A stretch of 64,000 nucleotides of DNA from Streptomyces violascens (GCF_014649955.1 NZ_BMUA01000028.1:1-64000), one strand, 5' to 3'; positions 47,933 through 57,743 are shown, counted from the stretch's first letter. Numbers and translations: made by a program. The notes: generated from the letters alone by a model not told the origin.

Positions 47933-50017
47933 ATGAGTGCAGAGGCCACAAATCCTGGTGCTCAGAGCCGCCGACGCGGCCGCCCCCGGATCGACCTCCG
48001 TCGGCTCGGCCGAGCGGCACTGCTCGGCCCGGTCTCCCGGGACCGGCTGCCCGACGCCATCGGCCATGTGGCCGACGCACACCGGGCCCACTACCCCGAC
48101 GCCGATCTGGCCGTGCTGCACCGGGCTTACGTCCTCGCCGAAACGTCCCATCGCGGCCAGTTCCGCAAGAGCGGCGAGCCCTACATCACGCATCCGCTCG
48201 CCGTGACGCTGATCCTCGCCGAACTGGGCGCCGAGACCACCACCTTGACCGCGTCCCTCCTCCACGACACCGTCGAGGACACCGAAGTGACGCTCGATCA
48301 GGTGCGGGCCGAATTCGGCGAGGAAGTCACCTATCTGGTGGACGGCGTGACCAAACTGGAAAAGGTCGACTACGGAGCCGCGGCCGAACCGGAGACCTTC
48401 CGCAAGATGCTGGTCGCCACCGGCGACGACGTACGCGTGATGTCGATCAAACTGGCCGACCGGCTGCACAACATGCGCACCCTCGGCGTGATGCGGCCCG
48501 AGAAACAGGCCCGGATCGCCAAGGTCACCAGGGACGTCCTGATCCCGCTTGCCGAACGCCTCGGCGTGCAGGCCCTCAAGTCCGAGCTGGAGGACCTGGT
48601 CTTCGCGATCCTGCACCCCGAGGAGTACGAGCGCACCCGGATCCTCATCGCGGCCAACTCCGGCACCGTCGACCCGCTCACCGGCATCGCCGAAAGCGTG
48701 CGCGGGGTGCTGCGCGAGGCCGGCATCAGCGCCGAAGTCCTCATTCGGCCGCGCCACTTCGTCTCCGTGCACCGGGTGCAGCTCAAGCGCGGCGAACTGC
48801 GCGGAAGCGACTTCGGCCGGCTGCTCGTGCTGGTCGCCGAGGACGCCGACTGCTATGCGGTCCTGGGCGAACTGCACACCTGTTTCACGCCGGTCGTCTC
48901 CGAGTTCAAGGACTTCATCGCCTCGCCCAAGTTCAACCTGTACCAGTCGCTGCACACGGCGGTCGTCGGCCCGGGCGGCGAGGTCGCCGAAGTCCTCATC
49001 CGTACGCACCAGATGCACAAGGTCGCCGAGGCCGGGGTCATCGCACTCGGCAACCCCTATGCGGGCGGACCCGGCGACGGGGCGCAGCAGGCGGGCGACG
49101 AACGCGAGGACCCCACCAGGCCCGGCTGGCTCTCCCGGCTCCTCGACTGGCAGCAGAACGCCCCCGACCCCGACACCTTCTGGTCCTCCCTGCGCGAGGA
49201 ACTGGCGGGGGACAGCGAGATCACGGTCTTCTGCGCCGACGGCCACACCCTGGTCCTGCCGGCCGGTGCGAGCTGCGTGGACGCCGCGTACGCGCAGTAC
49301 GGCGACGACGCCCACAGCTGCATCGGCGCGCGCGTCAACGGCCGCCTGGCGACGCTCAGTACGGTCCTGAACGACGGCGACACCGTGCAGCCCCTACTGG
49401 CCCAGGACGCCACCTCAGGCCCCGCCTCCGACTGGCTCGACCACGCCAGGACCCCGGCCGCGCGGATCGCGATCAGCGGCTGGCTCGCGGTCAACCCGGA
49501 GGGCGTCAAGCTGCCGGCCGCGGCGCCCCGGCCGCAGGTCAACGTCCCGGCCGACCGGCGGGCCGCCGCCAACGCGGTGACCGACCTGCCCGATGTGACG
49601 GTACGTCTCGCCGGGTGCTGCACCCCCGTTCCGCCCGATGTGGTCACCGGGTTCTCGGTGCGCGGGGCGGCGGTGACCGTACACCGCCAGGAGTGTCCGG
49701 CCGTCGCCCGGATGAAGGCCGTGGGGCGCGCACCGGTGGAGGTGCGCTGGGGGGACGCCGCGGAGTGCAGGGTCACCCTGGTCGCCGAGGCCTTCGGCCG
49801 GCCCCGCCTGCTCGCCGACCTCACGGAAGCCATCGCCACCGCCGACGCGGCCATCGTCTCGGCCACCGTGGAACCCCCCAGCGAACAGCGCGTCCGCCAC
49901 ACCTACACGCTCCAACTCCCGGACGCCGCAGGGCTGCCCGCCCTCATGCGGGCCATGCGCGATGTGCCAGGGGTGTACGACGTGAGCCGGGCGCAGCATC
50001 CGGCCGCCGCGGGGTGA
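47933..50017 (+). CDS. rshA: RelA/SpoT-like (p)ppGpp enzyme, RshA type
   Basis: A 694-residue second RelA/SpoT homologue. The HD hydrolase domain (RGQFRKSGEPYITHP, LLHDTVEDT, VDGVTKLEK, KLADRLHNMRTL) is intact. The synthetase domain (RPRHFVSVHR, CYAVLGELH, PKFNLYQSLHTAV) lacks part of the usual FDIYGIRV segment, reading DFGRLLVLVAED. TGS and ACT domains follow. By position and divergence it matches S. coelicolor RshA rather than RelA. ATG 47933 has GGAGG about 8 nt upstream; an upstream GTG at 47849 is less likely. Confidence 0.9.
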   Translation: MSAEATNPGAQSRRRGRPRIDLRRLGRAALLGPVSRDRLPDAIGHVADAHRAHYPDADLAVLHRAYVLAETSHRGQFRKSGEPYITHPLAVTLILAELGAETTTLTASLLHDTVEDTEVTLDQVRAEFGEEVTYLVDGVTKLEKVDYGAAAEPETFRKMLVATGDDVRVMSIKLADRLHNMRTLGVMRPEKQARIAKVTRDVLIPLAERLGVQALKSELEDLVFAILHPEEYERTRILIAANSGTVDPLTGIAESVRGVLREAGISAEVLIRPRHFVSVHRVQLKRGELRGSDFGRLLVLVAEDADCYAVLGELHTCFTPVVSEFKDFIASPKFNLYQSLHTAVVGPGGEVAEVLIRTHQMHKVAEAGVIALGNPYAGGPGDGAQQAGDEREDPTRPGWLSRLLDWQQNAPDPDTFWSSLREELAGDSEITVFCADGHTLVLPAGASCVDAAYAQYGDDAHSCIGARVNGRLATLSTVLNDGDTVQPLLAQDATSGPASDWLDHARTPAARIAISGWLAVNPEGVKLPAAAPRPQVNVPADRRAAANAVTDLPDVTVRLAGCCTPVPPDVVTGFSVRGAAVTVHRQECPAVARMKAVGRAPVEVRWGDAAECRVTLVAEAFGRPRLLADLTEAIATADAAIVSATVEPPSEQRVRHTYTLQLPDAAGLPALMRAMRDVPGVYDVSRAQHPAAAG

Positions 50018-50092
50018 GCAACACACCCTCGTTCGAGTGGCCCCCATGCGAGTCGGCTGACCCGGAGCCGATCACGCTGGTAGCCGTAGGAC

Positions 50093-51562
50093 ATGCCGCT
50101 CACCCCCCGCCGCCCCCGTTCCCGCCGACTGCGTGCCGTGCTAATTGCCGCGGCCGCGGCATCCGTGGTCGCCGCGGCCCTGCCCGCCCCGGTGCCGCTG
50201 GGGATCGGGGATCCCTTGTTCCCGCATCTGGGGAACCCCGGGTACGACGTGCTCTCGTACGACATCGGGTTCACCTACCTGGGTGACAACAGCAAGCCGA
50301 TGGAGGCCGTCACCACCATCGACGCCATGGTCACCGACAGTCTGGACCGGATCAATCTCGACTTCGCCCGGGGCACGGTGCACGCGGTCGAGGTCAACGG
50401 GCGGCCGGCGGAGTTCGCCACCGCCGACGAGGACCTGGTGATCACTCCGCAGAGCCCGGTCCACGCAGGTGAGCCCGTGCGGATCACCGTGCGGCACACC
50501 AGCGACCCGAAGGCGGCGCTCGACGGCGGCTGGGTCCGTACCGCCGACGGCCTGGTGATGGCCAACCAGGCCGATGCCGCCCACCGGGTCTTCCCCTGCA
50601 ACGACCACCCCTCCGACAAGGCGTTCTTCACCTTCCACGTGTCCGCCCCGGCGGATGTGACGGTGGTCGCCAACGGACTGCCGGCCGCGCGGGAGCGCGA
50701 CGGCACACGCGTCGTCTCGACGTACCGCACCAGGCACCCCATGGCGACCGAACTGGCCCAGGTGTCCATCGGGCACTCCGCGGTGCTGCACCGGGAGGGG
50801 CCGCACGGGCTGCCCATCCGTGACGTGGTCCCGGCCGCCGACAAGGCCGTGCTGGAGCCCTGGCTGAAGAGGACGCCCGGGCACATCGCGTGGATGGAGC
50901 AGCAGGTCGGGCGGTACCCGTTCGAGACGTACGGGGTGCTGATCGCGAGCGCCGACACCGGTTTCGAGCTGGAGACGCAGACCCTGACCCTGTTCGAGCG
51001 GTCGCTGTTCGTGCGGCCGGAGTTCACCGACTGGTACGTGGACTCGGTCATGGTGCACGAGCTGGCGCACCACTGGTTCGGCGACAGCGTGTCGCCCCGC
51101 GGCTGGGCGGACCTCTGGCTGAACGAGGGGCACGCCACCTGGTACGAGGCGAAGTACGCCGACGAAGTGGGCAAGAAGCGGTCCATGGAGCAGCGGATGA
51201 AGACCGCCTACGCCCTGTCCGACGGCTGGCGCGCCGCCGGCGGGCCGCCCGCCGCACCCAGGGCGTCCGCGCCCGGACAGAAGATCGGGATCTTCCGGCC
51301 GATCGTCTACGACGGCAGCGCGCTCGTCCTGTACGCCCTCCGCGAGGAGATCGGCCCGAGGGCCTTCGACCGCCTGGAGCGACGCTGGGTGCGCGAACAC
51401 CGGGACTCCACCGCCACGACCGCCGACTTCTCCGCGCTGGCCTCCCGGATCGCGGGACGTGACCTGTCCGGCTTCTTCAAGGCGTGGCTGTACGGGGAGA
51501 AGACGCCGCCGATGCCCGGCCACCCGGACTGGCACACCCAGAAACCGAAGACGCACGCCTGA
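50093..51562 (+). CDS. Secreted M1 family metallopeptidase
   Basis: A 489-residue gluzincin aminopeptidase. A signal peptide (residues 1-33, Arg-rich then AVLIAAAAASVVAAAL) directs export. The zinc site is HELAHH with the downstream Glu in LWLNEGHATWYE. The exopeptidase loop reads DTGFELETQ rather than GxMEN. It lacks the long ERAP-type C-terminal domain, making it short for M1. TAGCCG 6 nt before the ATG may be a -10 box. Confidence 0.88.
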   Translation: MPLTPRRPRSRRLRAVLIAAAAASVVAAALPAPVPLGIGDPLFPHLGNPGYDVLSYDIGFTYLGDNSKPMEAVTTIDAMVTDSLDRINLDFARGTVHAVEVNGRPAEFATADEDLVITPQSPVHAGEPVRITVRHTSDPKAALDGGWVRTADGLVMANQADAAHRVFPCNDHPSDKAFFTFHVSAPADVTVVANGLPAARERDGTRVVSTYRTRHPMATELAQVSIGHSAVLHREGPHGLPIRDVVPAADKAVLEPWLKRTPGHIAWMEQQVGRYPFETYGVLIASADTGFELETQTLTLFERSLFVRPEFTDWYVDSVMVHELAHHWFGDSVSPRGWADLWLNEGHATWYEAKYADEVGKKRSMEQRMKTAYALSDGWRAAGGPPAAPRASAPGQKIGIFRPIVYDGSALVLYALREEIGPRAFDRLERRWVREHRDSTATTADFSALASRIAGRDLSGFFKAWLYGEKTPPMPGHPDWHTQKPKTHA

Positions 51563-51777
51563 CCGGCCACCGCGGCCCGGGCCCGCCGGGGCGGGCCCGG
51601 GGCCGGAAAACCGGGGTGACGGCCCTGGAGGCACCGTGCGACCATCGTTCACGTCGGCGGCGCCGCCGGGGCCGGATTCCGTCCGGGAATCATTGGGGCC
51701 CATTACGCGTTGTGACCGACACAGCCGGAACTCCCTCGGGGAATCCGGTCCGGAATTCCAACGACGTAAAGGATCCA

Positions 51778-53280
51778 ATGACCTCCTCTTCATCCCCTTC
51801 CCAGGACGAGCAGAGCTTCGCGGACACGCACCGCACCGAGAGCCTTCGGGCCGATGCCCTGATGGAAGAGGACGTCGCCTGGAGCCACGAGATCGACGGA
51901 GCGCGGGACGGCGACCAGCTGGACCGCTCCGAGCGTGCCGCGCTGCGGCGCGTGGCGGGCCTCTCCACCGAGCTCGAGGACGTCACCGAGGTCGAGTACC
52001 GGCAGCTGCGCCTGGAGCGCGTGGTGCTGGTCGGCGTATGGACCACGGGGACGCTGCAGGACGCGGAGAACTCGCTCGCGGAGCTCGCGGCCCTCGCCGA
52101 GACGGCGGGCGCCCTGGTGCTCGACGGCGTCTACCAGCGCCGTGACAAGCCCGATCCGGCCACCTACATCGGCTCCGGCAAGGCGCAGGAGCTGCGGGAC
52201 ATCGTCCTGGAGACCGGCGCGGACACGGTCGTCTGCGACGGTGAGCTCAGCCCGGGCCAGCTCATCCACCTCGAAGACGTCGTCAAGGTCAAGGTGGTCG
52301 ACCGGACCGCGCTGATCCTCGACATCTTCGCCCAGCACGCCAAGTCCCGTGAGGGCAAGGCCCAGGTCTCGCTGGCGCAGATGCAGTACATGCTGCCGCG
52401 CCTGCGCGGCTGGGGTCAGTCGCTGTCGCGTCAGATGGGCGGCGGCGGGTCCAGCGGTGGCGGCGGCATGGCCACCCGTGGTCCCGGTGAGACCAAGATC
52501 GAGACGGACCGGCGGCGGATCCGCGAGAAGATGGCGAAGATGCGCCGTGAGATCGCGGAGATGAAGACCGGCCGCGAGATCAAGCGCCAGGAGCGGCGCC
52601 GCAACAAGGTGCCTTCGGTCGCCATCGCGGGTTACACCAACGCCGGAAAGTCCTCGCTGCTCAACCGCCTCACGGGCGCGGGCGTGCTGGTGGAGAACTC
52701 GCTGTTCGCCACCCTCGACCCGACCGTGCGGCGGGCCGAGACGCCCACCGGGCGGCTGTACACGCTGGCCGACACCGTCGGGTTCGTCCGGCATCTGCCG
52801 CACCACCTCGTCGAGGCGTTCCGCTCCACCATGGAGGAGGTCGGCGACTCCGATCTCATCCTGCACGTGGTGGACGGGTCGCACCCCGCGCCGGAGGAGC
52901 AGCTCGCCGCCGTGCGCGAGGTCATCCGCGATGTGGGCGCGGTCGACGTGCCCGAGATCGTGGTGATCAACAAGGCGGACGCGGCGGACCCGCTCGTGCT
53001 GCAGCGCCTGCTGCGGATCGAGCGGCACTCCATCGCGGTCTCGGCCCGCACCGGCGAAGGCATCGAGGAGCTGCTCGCGCTCATCGACACCGAACTGCCG
53101 CGCCCCTCGATCGAGATCGAGGCGCTGGTGCCCTACACGCACGGCCAGCTGGTCGCCCGGGCGCACGCCGAGGGCGAGGTGATCTCCGAGGAGCACGTCG
53201 CGGAGGGCACCGTGCTCAAGGCCCGGGTGCACGAGGTGCTCGCAGCCGAGCTGGCTCCGTACGTGCCGGCCGCGCACTGA
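51778..53280 (+). CDS. hflX: Ribosome-associated GTPase HflX
   Basis: A 500-residue GTPase that splits stalled or hibernating ribosomes. The N-terminal HflX domain (GKAQELRDIVLETGADTVV, LSPGQLIHLEDVVKVKV), a Gly-rich linker (about 220-235), a coiled-coil, then the G domain: G1 GYTNAGKSS (285-293), DTVGFVRHLP, NKAD and SARTGEG. The first about 75 residues are an actinobacterial extension. ATG 51778 has AAAGGA about 4 nt upstream. Confidence 0.95.
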   Translation: MTSSSSPSQDEQSFADTHRTESLRADALMEEDVAWSHEIDGARDGDQLDRSERAALRRVAGLSTELEDVTEVEYRQLRLERVVLVGVWTTGTLQDAENSLAELAALAETAGALVLDGVYQRRDKPDPATYIGSGKAQELRDIVLETGADTVVCDGELSPGQLIHLEDVVKVKVVDRTALILDIFAQHAKSREGKAQVSLAQMQYMLPRLRGWGQSLSRQMGGGGSSGGGGMATRGPGETKIETDRRRIREKMAKMRREIAEMKTGREIKRQERRRNKVPSVAIAGYTNAGKSSLLNRLTGAGVLVENSLFATLDPTVRRAETPTGRLYTLADTVGFVRHLPHHLVEAFRSTMEEVGDSDLILHVVDGSHPAPEEQLAAVREVIRDVGAVDVPEIVVINKADAADPLVLQRLLRIERHSIAVSARTGEGIEELLALIDTELPRPSIEIEALVPYTHGQLVARAHAEGEVISEEHVAEGTVLKARVHEVLAAELAPYVPAAH

Positions 53281-53291
53281 GCGTACGGACC

Positions 53292-53322
53292 GTGAACTGC
53301 CGCTCGGCAGACGGTAGTTCAC
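53292..53322 (+). repeat. First hairpin after hflX
   Basis: GTGAACTGCCG (53292-53302) pairs with CGGTAGTTCAC (53312-53322) with one G-U pair, 11 nt after the hflX stop. Confidence 0.6.
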
Positions 53323-53332
53323 GAGTCTGAAA

Positions 53333-53376
53333 GACGTAAGGCCCGCCCCCTCGAAGGAGGGGACGGGCCTTACGTC
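53333..53376. terminator. Strong bidirectional terminator hflX/serine protease
   Basis: A 13-bp perfect outer stem (53333-53345 with 53364-53376) continues into an inner GC stem. It lies between the convergent hflX and protease genes. Confidence 0.82.
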
Positions 53377-53410
53377 GTATCCGGTGCTCAGGCGTCGCGG
53401 TGTTCCGGGG

Positions 53411-54580
53411 TCACTGGCCGCCGTACTTCGCGCTCATCGAGTCGAAGAGGGCCTTCGCGCCGGCGCCGAGCTGCGGGCCGGCCAGCCAGCCCGAAGTGAC
53501 CGGGCCGATCGAGGTGTTGGAGACCAGCTGCGCCTTGCCGTCGGGGCCGTTCATGAACCAGCCGCCGCCGGAGGAGCCGCCCGTCATGGTGCAGCCGATG
53601 CGGTACATCGGGGGCGTGCCGGGGCTGATGGAGAGCTGGCCGGGACGGTCGAGGCACTTGAACATCTGCAGACCGTCGTACGGCGGCGCCGCCGGGTAGC
53701 CCCAGGCGCCCATCGTGGCGACGGACTTGGCCTGCGGGGCGGAGAAGTTGACCGTCAGCGCGTTGCCGACCGTCTCCTCGAGGGACTTGCTGCCCTTCTC
53801 CGGCTTCACGTGCAGCACCGCGTAGTCGTACGGGGCGCCGGTGCCGCCGGTCGGGCCGCCGTCCTTGATCCACTCGCCGGAGGTCGAGGCCCAGTCGGCC
53901 CAGTACACGCCGTAGGGCGCGATCTCCTGAGGCTGCGCGTTGTTGAGGGCCGCCTCCGACTTGCCCTTGTCGTTGTACGACGGGACGAAGGCGATGTTGC
54001 GGTACCAGCCGCCGGAGCCGCCCTGGTGGACGCAGTGGCCCGCGGTCCACACCATGTTGGACTTGCCGGGGTGGGCCGGGTCCTTCACGACGGTGCCCGA
54101 GCAGACCATGGCGCCCTCGGGTGAGTCGAAGAACACCTTGCCGACCGGGGCGGCGAAGTTGTGGTACGGCAGCTTCTCCTGGACGGCCTTGACCGGCGCG
54201 GGCTCGGGGTCCGAGATGCCCGTACCGCCGTTGACGTCACCGGCGGCCATGGTCTTCTGCGGGTCCTTGGCGGACTTCATCCGGTCCGGCTTCCACAAGC
54301 CGTCGATCACCGGGTTGACGAAGTCCTTGGCGTCACGGAGCCACTTGTCCTTGTCCCAGTTCTTCCATCCGCCGTTCTTCCACTTGTCGAGGTCGACCCC
54401 GTGCTTCTTGAGGGTGTCGGCCAGGTCGGCGGGGCCGGCGGAGTCGCCCTTGGCCTGGGCCGAGCCGGAGGCCGACGGCTTGCTGTCCGCGTCACTGCCG
54501 CCCGGGCCGCACGCGGTGGCGGTCAGCGCGAGAGCCGCGGCGAGGCCGGAAGCGGCCAGCAACGGACGTATGGATCGCAT
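53411..54580 (-). CDS. Lipoprotein trypsin-like serine protease (copy 1)
   Basis: A 389-residue extracellular lipoprotein. Signal peptide with lipobox LTATAC, a low-complexity linker, a Trp/Lys-rich module (KKHGVDLDKWKNGGWKNWDK), then an S1/PA-clan protease domain: His in WTAGHCV, Asp in APYDYAVLHV, Ser in TGGSSGGGW. Very similar throughout to the next gene upstream, so the two arose by tandem duplication. Substrate unknown. AGGGGGAATC precedes the ATG. Confidence 0.88.
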   Translation of the reverse strand: MRSIRPLLAASGLAAALALTATACGPGGSDADSKPSASGSAQAKGDSAGPADLADTLKKHGVDLDKWKNGGWKNWDKDKWLRDAKDFVNPVIDGLWKPDRMKSAKDPQKTMAAGDVNGGTGISDPEPAPVKAVQEKLPYHNFAAPVGKVFFDSPEGAMVCSGTVVKDPAHPGKSNMVWTAGHCVHQGGSGGWYRNIAFVPSYNDKGKSEAALNNAQPQEIAPYGVYWADWASTSGEWIKDGGPTGGTGAPYDYAVLHVKPEKGSKSLEETVGNALTVNFSAPQAKSVATMGAWGYPAAPPYDGLQMFKCLDRPGQLSISPGTPPMYRIGCTMTGGSSGGGWFMNGPDGKAQLVSNTSIGPVTSGWLAGPQLGAGAKALFDSMSAKYGGQ

Positions 54581-54717
54581 GAAAACGATTCCCCCTGATG
54601 AGACTGCCCGTCGAGAGCAGGTTTTGCCATGTACTTGTCAGTAAGGTGGGCAGGCGTCTGCCTGGTGGCCCACCGTGCAGCCCCCTACTATGCCTGCTCG
54701 GCACGGGGGGTACGAAC

Positions 54718-54744
54718 GGGGGTCCCGGCGTTCACAGGACCCCC
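54718..54744 (-). terminator. Hairpin between tandem proteases
   Basis: GGGGGTCC (54718-54725) pairs with GGACCCCC (54737-54744), 10 nt after the stop of copy 2. It separates the two protease transcripts. Confidence 0.65.
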
Positions 54745-54753
54745 GCAAAGCGC

Positions 54754-55977
54754 TTACTGGCCCGCGTACTTGGTGCTCACCGAGTCGTAGACACCCTTGG
54801 CCTCCTTGCCGAGCCGCGGACCGGCAAGCCAGCCCGCCGTGACCGGGCCGATGGAGGTGTTGGAGACGAGCGACGGCTTGCCGTCCGAGCCCGTGGCGAT
54901 CCAGCCGCCGCCGGAGGAGCCGCCGGTCATGGTGCAGCCGATGCGGTACATCGTCGGCAGGTTCGCCTCGAGGGACAGCCGGCCCGGCTTGTCCTTGCAC
55001 TGGTACAGCTTCTGGCCGTCATAGGGCGGCGCGGCCGGGTAGCCGTTGGCCGTCATGGCGCTGATCTTCGGCACGGCCGGCGCGTCGAAGTCCACCGGAA
55101 GCGCGCCGCCGACGGTCTCCTCCAGGGACTTGCCGTTCGAGCCCTTCTCCGGCGTCACGTGCAGCACCGCGAAGTCGTACGGGGCGCCGGTGCCACCGGT
55201 CGGGCCGCCGCCCTCGATCCACTGCTGCGACGTCTGCGCCCAGTCGGCCCAGTAGACGCCGTACGGAGCGATCTGCGCCTTGGTGGCCTTCTGCAGCTGG
55301 GCCGTCGGCAGGTTGGAGTTGTTGTACGAGGGGACGAAGGCGATGTTGCGGTACCAGCCGCCCTTGGCGCCCGCGTGCACACAGTGGCCCGCGGTCCACA
55401 CCATGTTGGACTTGCCGGGGTGGGCCGGGTCCTTCACGACGGTCGCGGAGCACACCATCGAACCCTCGGGGCTGTCGAAGAACAGTTTGCCCAGCTCCGG
55501 CAGGCTCTGGTGGTACGGAGCCTTCGCCGCGGCGGCCTTCACGGGCGCGGGCGTCGGGTCCGTCACGCCCTTGTCGCCGGAGATGTCATTGGGGACGGCC
55601 TTCTCCGGGGGCTTGTCGGCCTTGCGCATCCGGTCCGGGTCCCACAGGTCCTGGATGATCGGGTTGACGTAGTCCTTGGCCTCACGCAGCCACGTGGCCT
55701 TGTCCCAGTTCTTCCACTCGCCGTTCTTCCACTTGTCCAGGTCGATGCCGTGCTTCTTGAGCTGGTTCTTGACGTCGTCCGGGATCTGGAGCTTGTCGGC
55801 GTCGCCCGTGGCCGCCGACGCCGTCGGCTTGCTGTCGGCGCTGGAATCGCCGGGTCCGCAGGCGGTGGCGGTCAGCGCCAGAGCGGCCGTGAGGCCGAGC
55901 GCGGCCAGCACGGGGGAGACCCCGCGACGAGCCCTCCTTCCCGTGCGCTCGGCGCTGGACGGGCGTATGGGTCGCAT
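54754..55977 (-). CDS. Lipoprotein trypsin-like serine protease (copy 2)
   Basis: A 407-residue paralogue of the downstream gene with the same order of parts: Arg-rich N-terminus and lipobox LTATAC, linker, Trp-rich module (KKHGIDLDKWKNGEWKNWDK), protease domain with WTAGHCV, APYDFAVLHV and TGGSSGGGW. Ser, His and Asp are all kept, so both should be active. ATG 55977 is chosen because AGGGGGAATC lies upstream, identical to the copy 1 site; a start at 56007 is possible. Confidence 0.88.
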   Translation of the reverse strand: MRPIRPSSAERTGRRARRGVSPVLAALGLTAALALTATACGPGDSSADSKPTASAATGDADKLQIPDDVKNQLKKHGIDLDKWKNGEWKNWDKATWLREAKDYVNPIIQDLWDPDRMRKADKPPEKAVPNDISGDKGVTDPTPAPVKAAAAKAPYHQSLPELGKLFFDSPEGSMVCSATVVKDPAHPGKSNMVWTAGHCVHAGAKGGWYRNIAFVPSYNNSNLPTAQLQKATKAQIAPYGVYWADWAQTSQQWIEGGGPTGGTGAPYDFAVLHVTPEKGSNGKSLEETVGGALPVDFDAPAVPKISAMTANGYPAAPPYDGQKLYQCKDKPGRLSLEANLPTMYRIGCTMTGGSSGGGWIATGSDGKPSLVSNTSIGPVTAGWLAGPRLGKEAKGVYDSVSTKYAGQ

Positions 55978-56333
55978 GTCGGATTCCCCCTGGAACTTCG
56001 TCATCAAAGCGTCTTCGTCTTCTTCGTCTTCTGAACTCGTGAACAAACGCGTGAACAGCGGCACCGCGAGCCGGTGCCCGAGTGCGGCCCCCACTATGCC
56101 GGTGCCGTGGGGGACGGCACGCGGCAGGGCCGCGGTTCCCGCCCGCCAGGGCCGTACGGCCATGCCGGTAAGGCGAACCTTGCCTGGAGGCAAGGAAGTT
56201 CCGGTCAGGCCGTGCTCCCGCGGTGCCGGCGTCGTTGGTACGTACGGGGGACATCAGGACAGCGTTCAGCGTGGGAGTACGTGCCACGCAACGGACGCGA
56301 TACGGAACCGTCACAGCGGGAGGACCAGCAGTC
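55978..56333. other. Divergent intergenic region protease/siderophore cluster
   Basis: About 356 nt. It contains a short TCTTCG repeat near 56010-56030, a candidate iron box (56169-56182) and an inverted repeat CTTGCC-tgga-GGCAAG (56179-56194) overlapping it. An in-frame extension of the aminotransferase to 56223 is possible but would put the iron box right at the start. No gene was found. Confidence 0.5.
56169..56182 (+). promoter_or_regulatory. Candidate iron box (DmdR1/IdeR-type)
   Basis: TAAGGCGAACCTTG matches 10 of 14 core bases of the actinobacterial iron box TTAGGCTAACCTAA and has AAGG/CCTT dyad symmetry. It lies about 150 nt upstream of the siderophore cluster. Confidence 0.45.
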
Positions 56334-57743
56334 GTGGCCGTGACCGAACCAGCCCCTACGGCGCTGCTCAGCACTCATGAGGGCATCCTGCGACGGCAGT
56401 CCCTGAGGGAGTCGGCGGCCCGCACCTACGCCCGCTCGCTGCCCATCGTGCCCGTCCGGGCGCGCGGCCTGACGATCGAGGGCGCGGACGGGCGGCGCTA
56501 TCTGGACTGCCTCTCGGGGGCGGGCACACTGGCGCTCGGGCACAACCACCCCGTCGTGCTCGAAGCGATCCGCAAGGTCCTCGACTCGGGGGCGCCGCTT
56601 CACATCCTGGACCTCGCGACGCCGGTCAAGGACGCCTTCACCACGGAACTGTTCGCCACCCTGCCGCGCCAACTCGCCGAGCACGGAAGGATCCAGTTCT
56701 GCGGGCCGGCCGGCACGGACGCGGTCGAGGCCGCGCTGAAGCTGGTGCGCACCGCCACCGGACGCACCGGAATGCTCGCCTTCACCGGCGCCTACCACGG
56801 CATGACCGCGGGCGCGCTCGCCGCCTCCGGCGGAGCCCGGGACGCCGGGGTGACCCGGCTGCCCTACCCCCAGAACTACCGCTGCCCGTACGGAATCGGC
56901 GGCGAACGCGGGGCCGAGACCGCCGCCCGCTGGACCGAGAACCTCCTCGACGATCCCAAGGGCGGCATCCCCGCCCCGGCCGGGATGATCCTCGAACCAG
57001 TGCAGGGAGAGGGCGGCGTGATCCCGGCGCCCGACGCCTGGATGCGCCGGATGCGCGAGATCACCGCGAGCCGCTCCATCCCGCTGATCGCCGACGAGGT
57101 GCAGACGGGCGTCGGCCGCACCGGCACGTTCTGGGCTGTCGAGCACAGCGGGGTGGTGCCCGACGTGATGGTGCTCTCCAAGGCCATCGGAGGCTCTCTG
57201 CCGCTCGCCGTGATCGTGTACCGGGACGGCCTCGACGCCTGGGAGCCGGGCGCGCACGCCGGAACGTTCCGCGGCAACCAGCTGGCCATGGCGGCCGGCG
57301 CGGCCACCCTCGCGTACGTCCGCGAGAACCGGCTCGCCGACCGCGCGGCCGTCCTCGGCGCCCGCATGCTCGGCCAGTTGCAGGGCCTCGCCGCCGACCA
57401 CCCCTGCATCGGCGACGTGCGCGGCCGGGGCCTGATGATCGGCGTCGAACTCGTCGACCCGGAGCGCGAGGACCTCAGCTCCGGCAACCCACCGCCGCCC
57501 GCACCCGCCCTGGCCGCCGCCGTGCAGCAGGAGTGCCTGCGGCGCGGGCTCATCGTCGAGCTCGGCGGCCGCCACTCCGGCGTCGTACGGCTGCTGCCCC
57601 CGCTCACCCTCACCGACGAACAGGCCGTCGCCGTCCTCGACCGGCTCGCCGACGCCCTGGCCGCCGCCGCACGCTCCCCGCACCTGCGCCCCGACTCGGG
57701 GGCAGGCGTGCACCACCGGACCGAGACCGGACCGTCCCACTGA
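56334..57743 (+). CDS. Diaminobutyrate-2-oxoglutarate aminotransferase (siderophore cluster)
   Basis: A 469-residue class III PLP transaminase, most like the 2,4-diaminobutyrate aminotransferases of rhizobactin and achromobactin pathways. GTDAVEAALKLVRTATGR, AYHGMTAGAL, the Asp in IPLIADEVQTGVGRTG and the Schiff-base Lys283 (SKAIGGSLP) are visible. It would supply diaminobutyrate from aspartate semialdehyde. GTG 56334 is 10 nt from GGGAGGA; GTG 56340 is close behind. First gene of the cluster. Confidence 0.87.
   Translation: MAVTEPAPTALLSTHEGILRRQSLRESAARTYARSLPIVPVRARGLTIEGADGRRYLDCLSGAGTLALGHNHPVVLEAIRKVLDSGAPLHILDLATPVKDAFTTELFATLPRQLAEHGRIQFCGPAGTDAVEAALKLVRTATGRTGMLAFTGAYHGMTAGALAASGGARDAGVTRLPYPQNYRCPYGIGGERGAETAARWTENLLDDPKGGIPAPAGMILEPVQGEGGVIPAPDAWMRRMREITASRSIPLIADEVQTGVGRTGTFWAVEHSGVVPDVMVLSKAIGGSLPLAVIVYRDGLDAWEPGAHAGTFRGNQLAMAAGAATLAYVRENRLADRAAVLGARMLGQLQGLAADHPCIGDVRGRGLMIGVELVDPEREDLSSGNPPPPAPALAAAVQQECLRRGLIVELGGRHSGVVRLLPPLTLTDEQAVAVLDRLADALAAAARSPHLRPDSGAGVHHRTETGPSH

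Noticed and set aside
54632..54660. TTGTCAGTA resembling a RecA-NDp promoter
   Set aside because: No TAnnnT box sits 8 nt downstream and it points into a region with no plus-strand gene.
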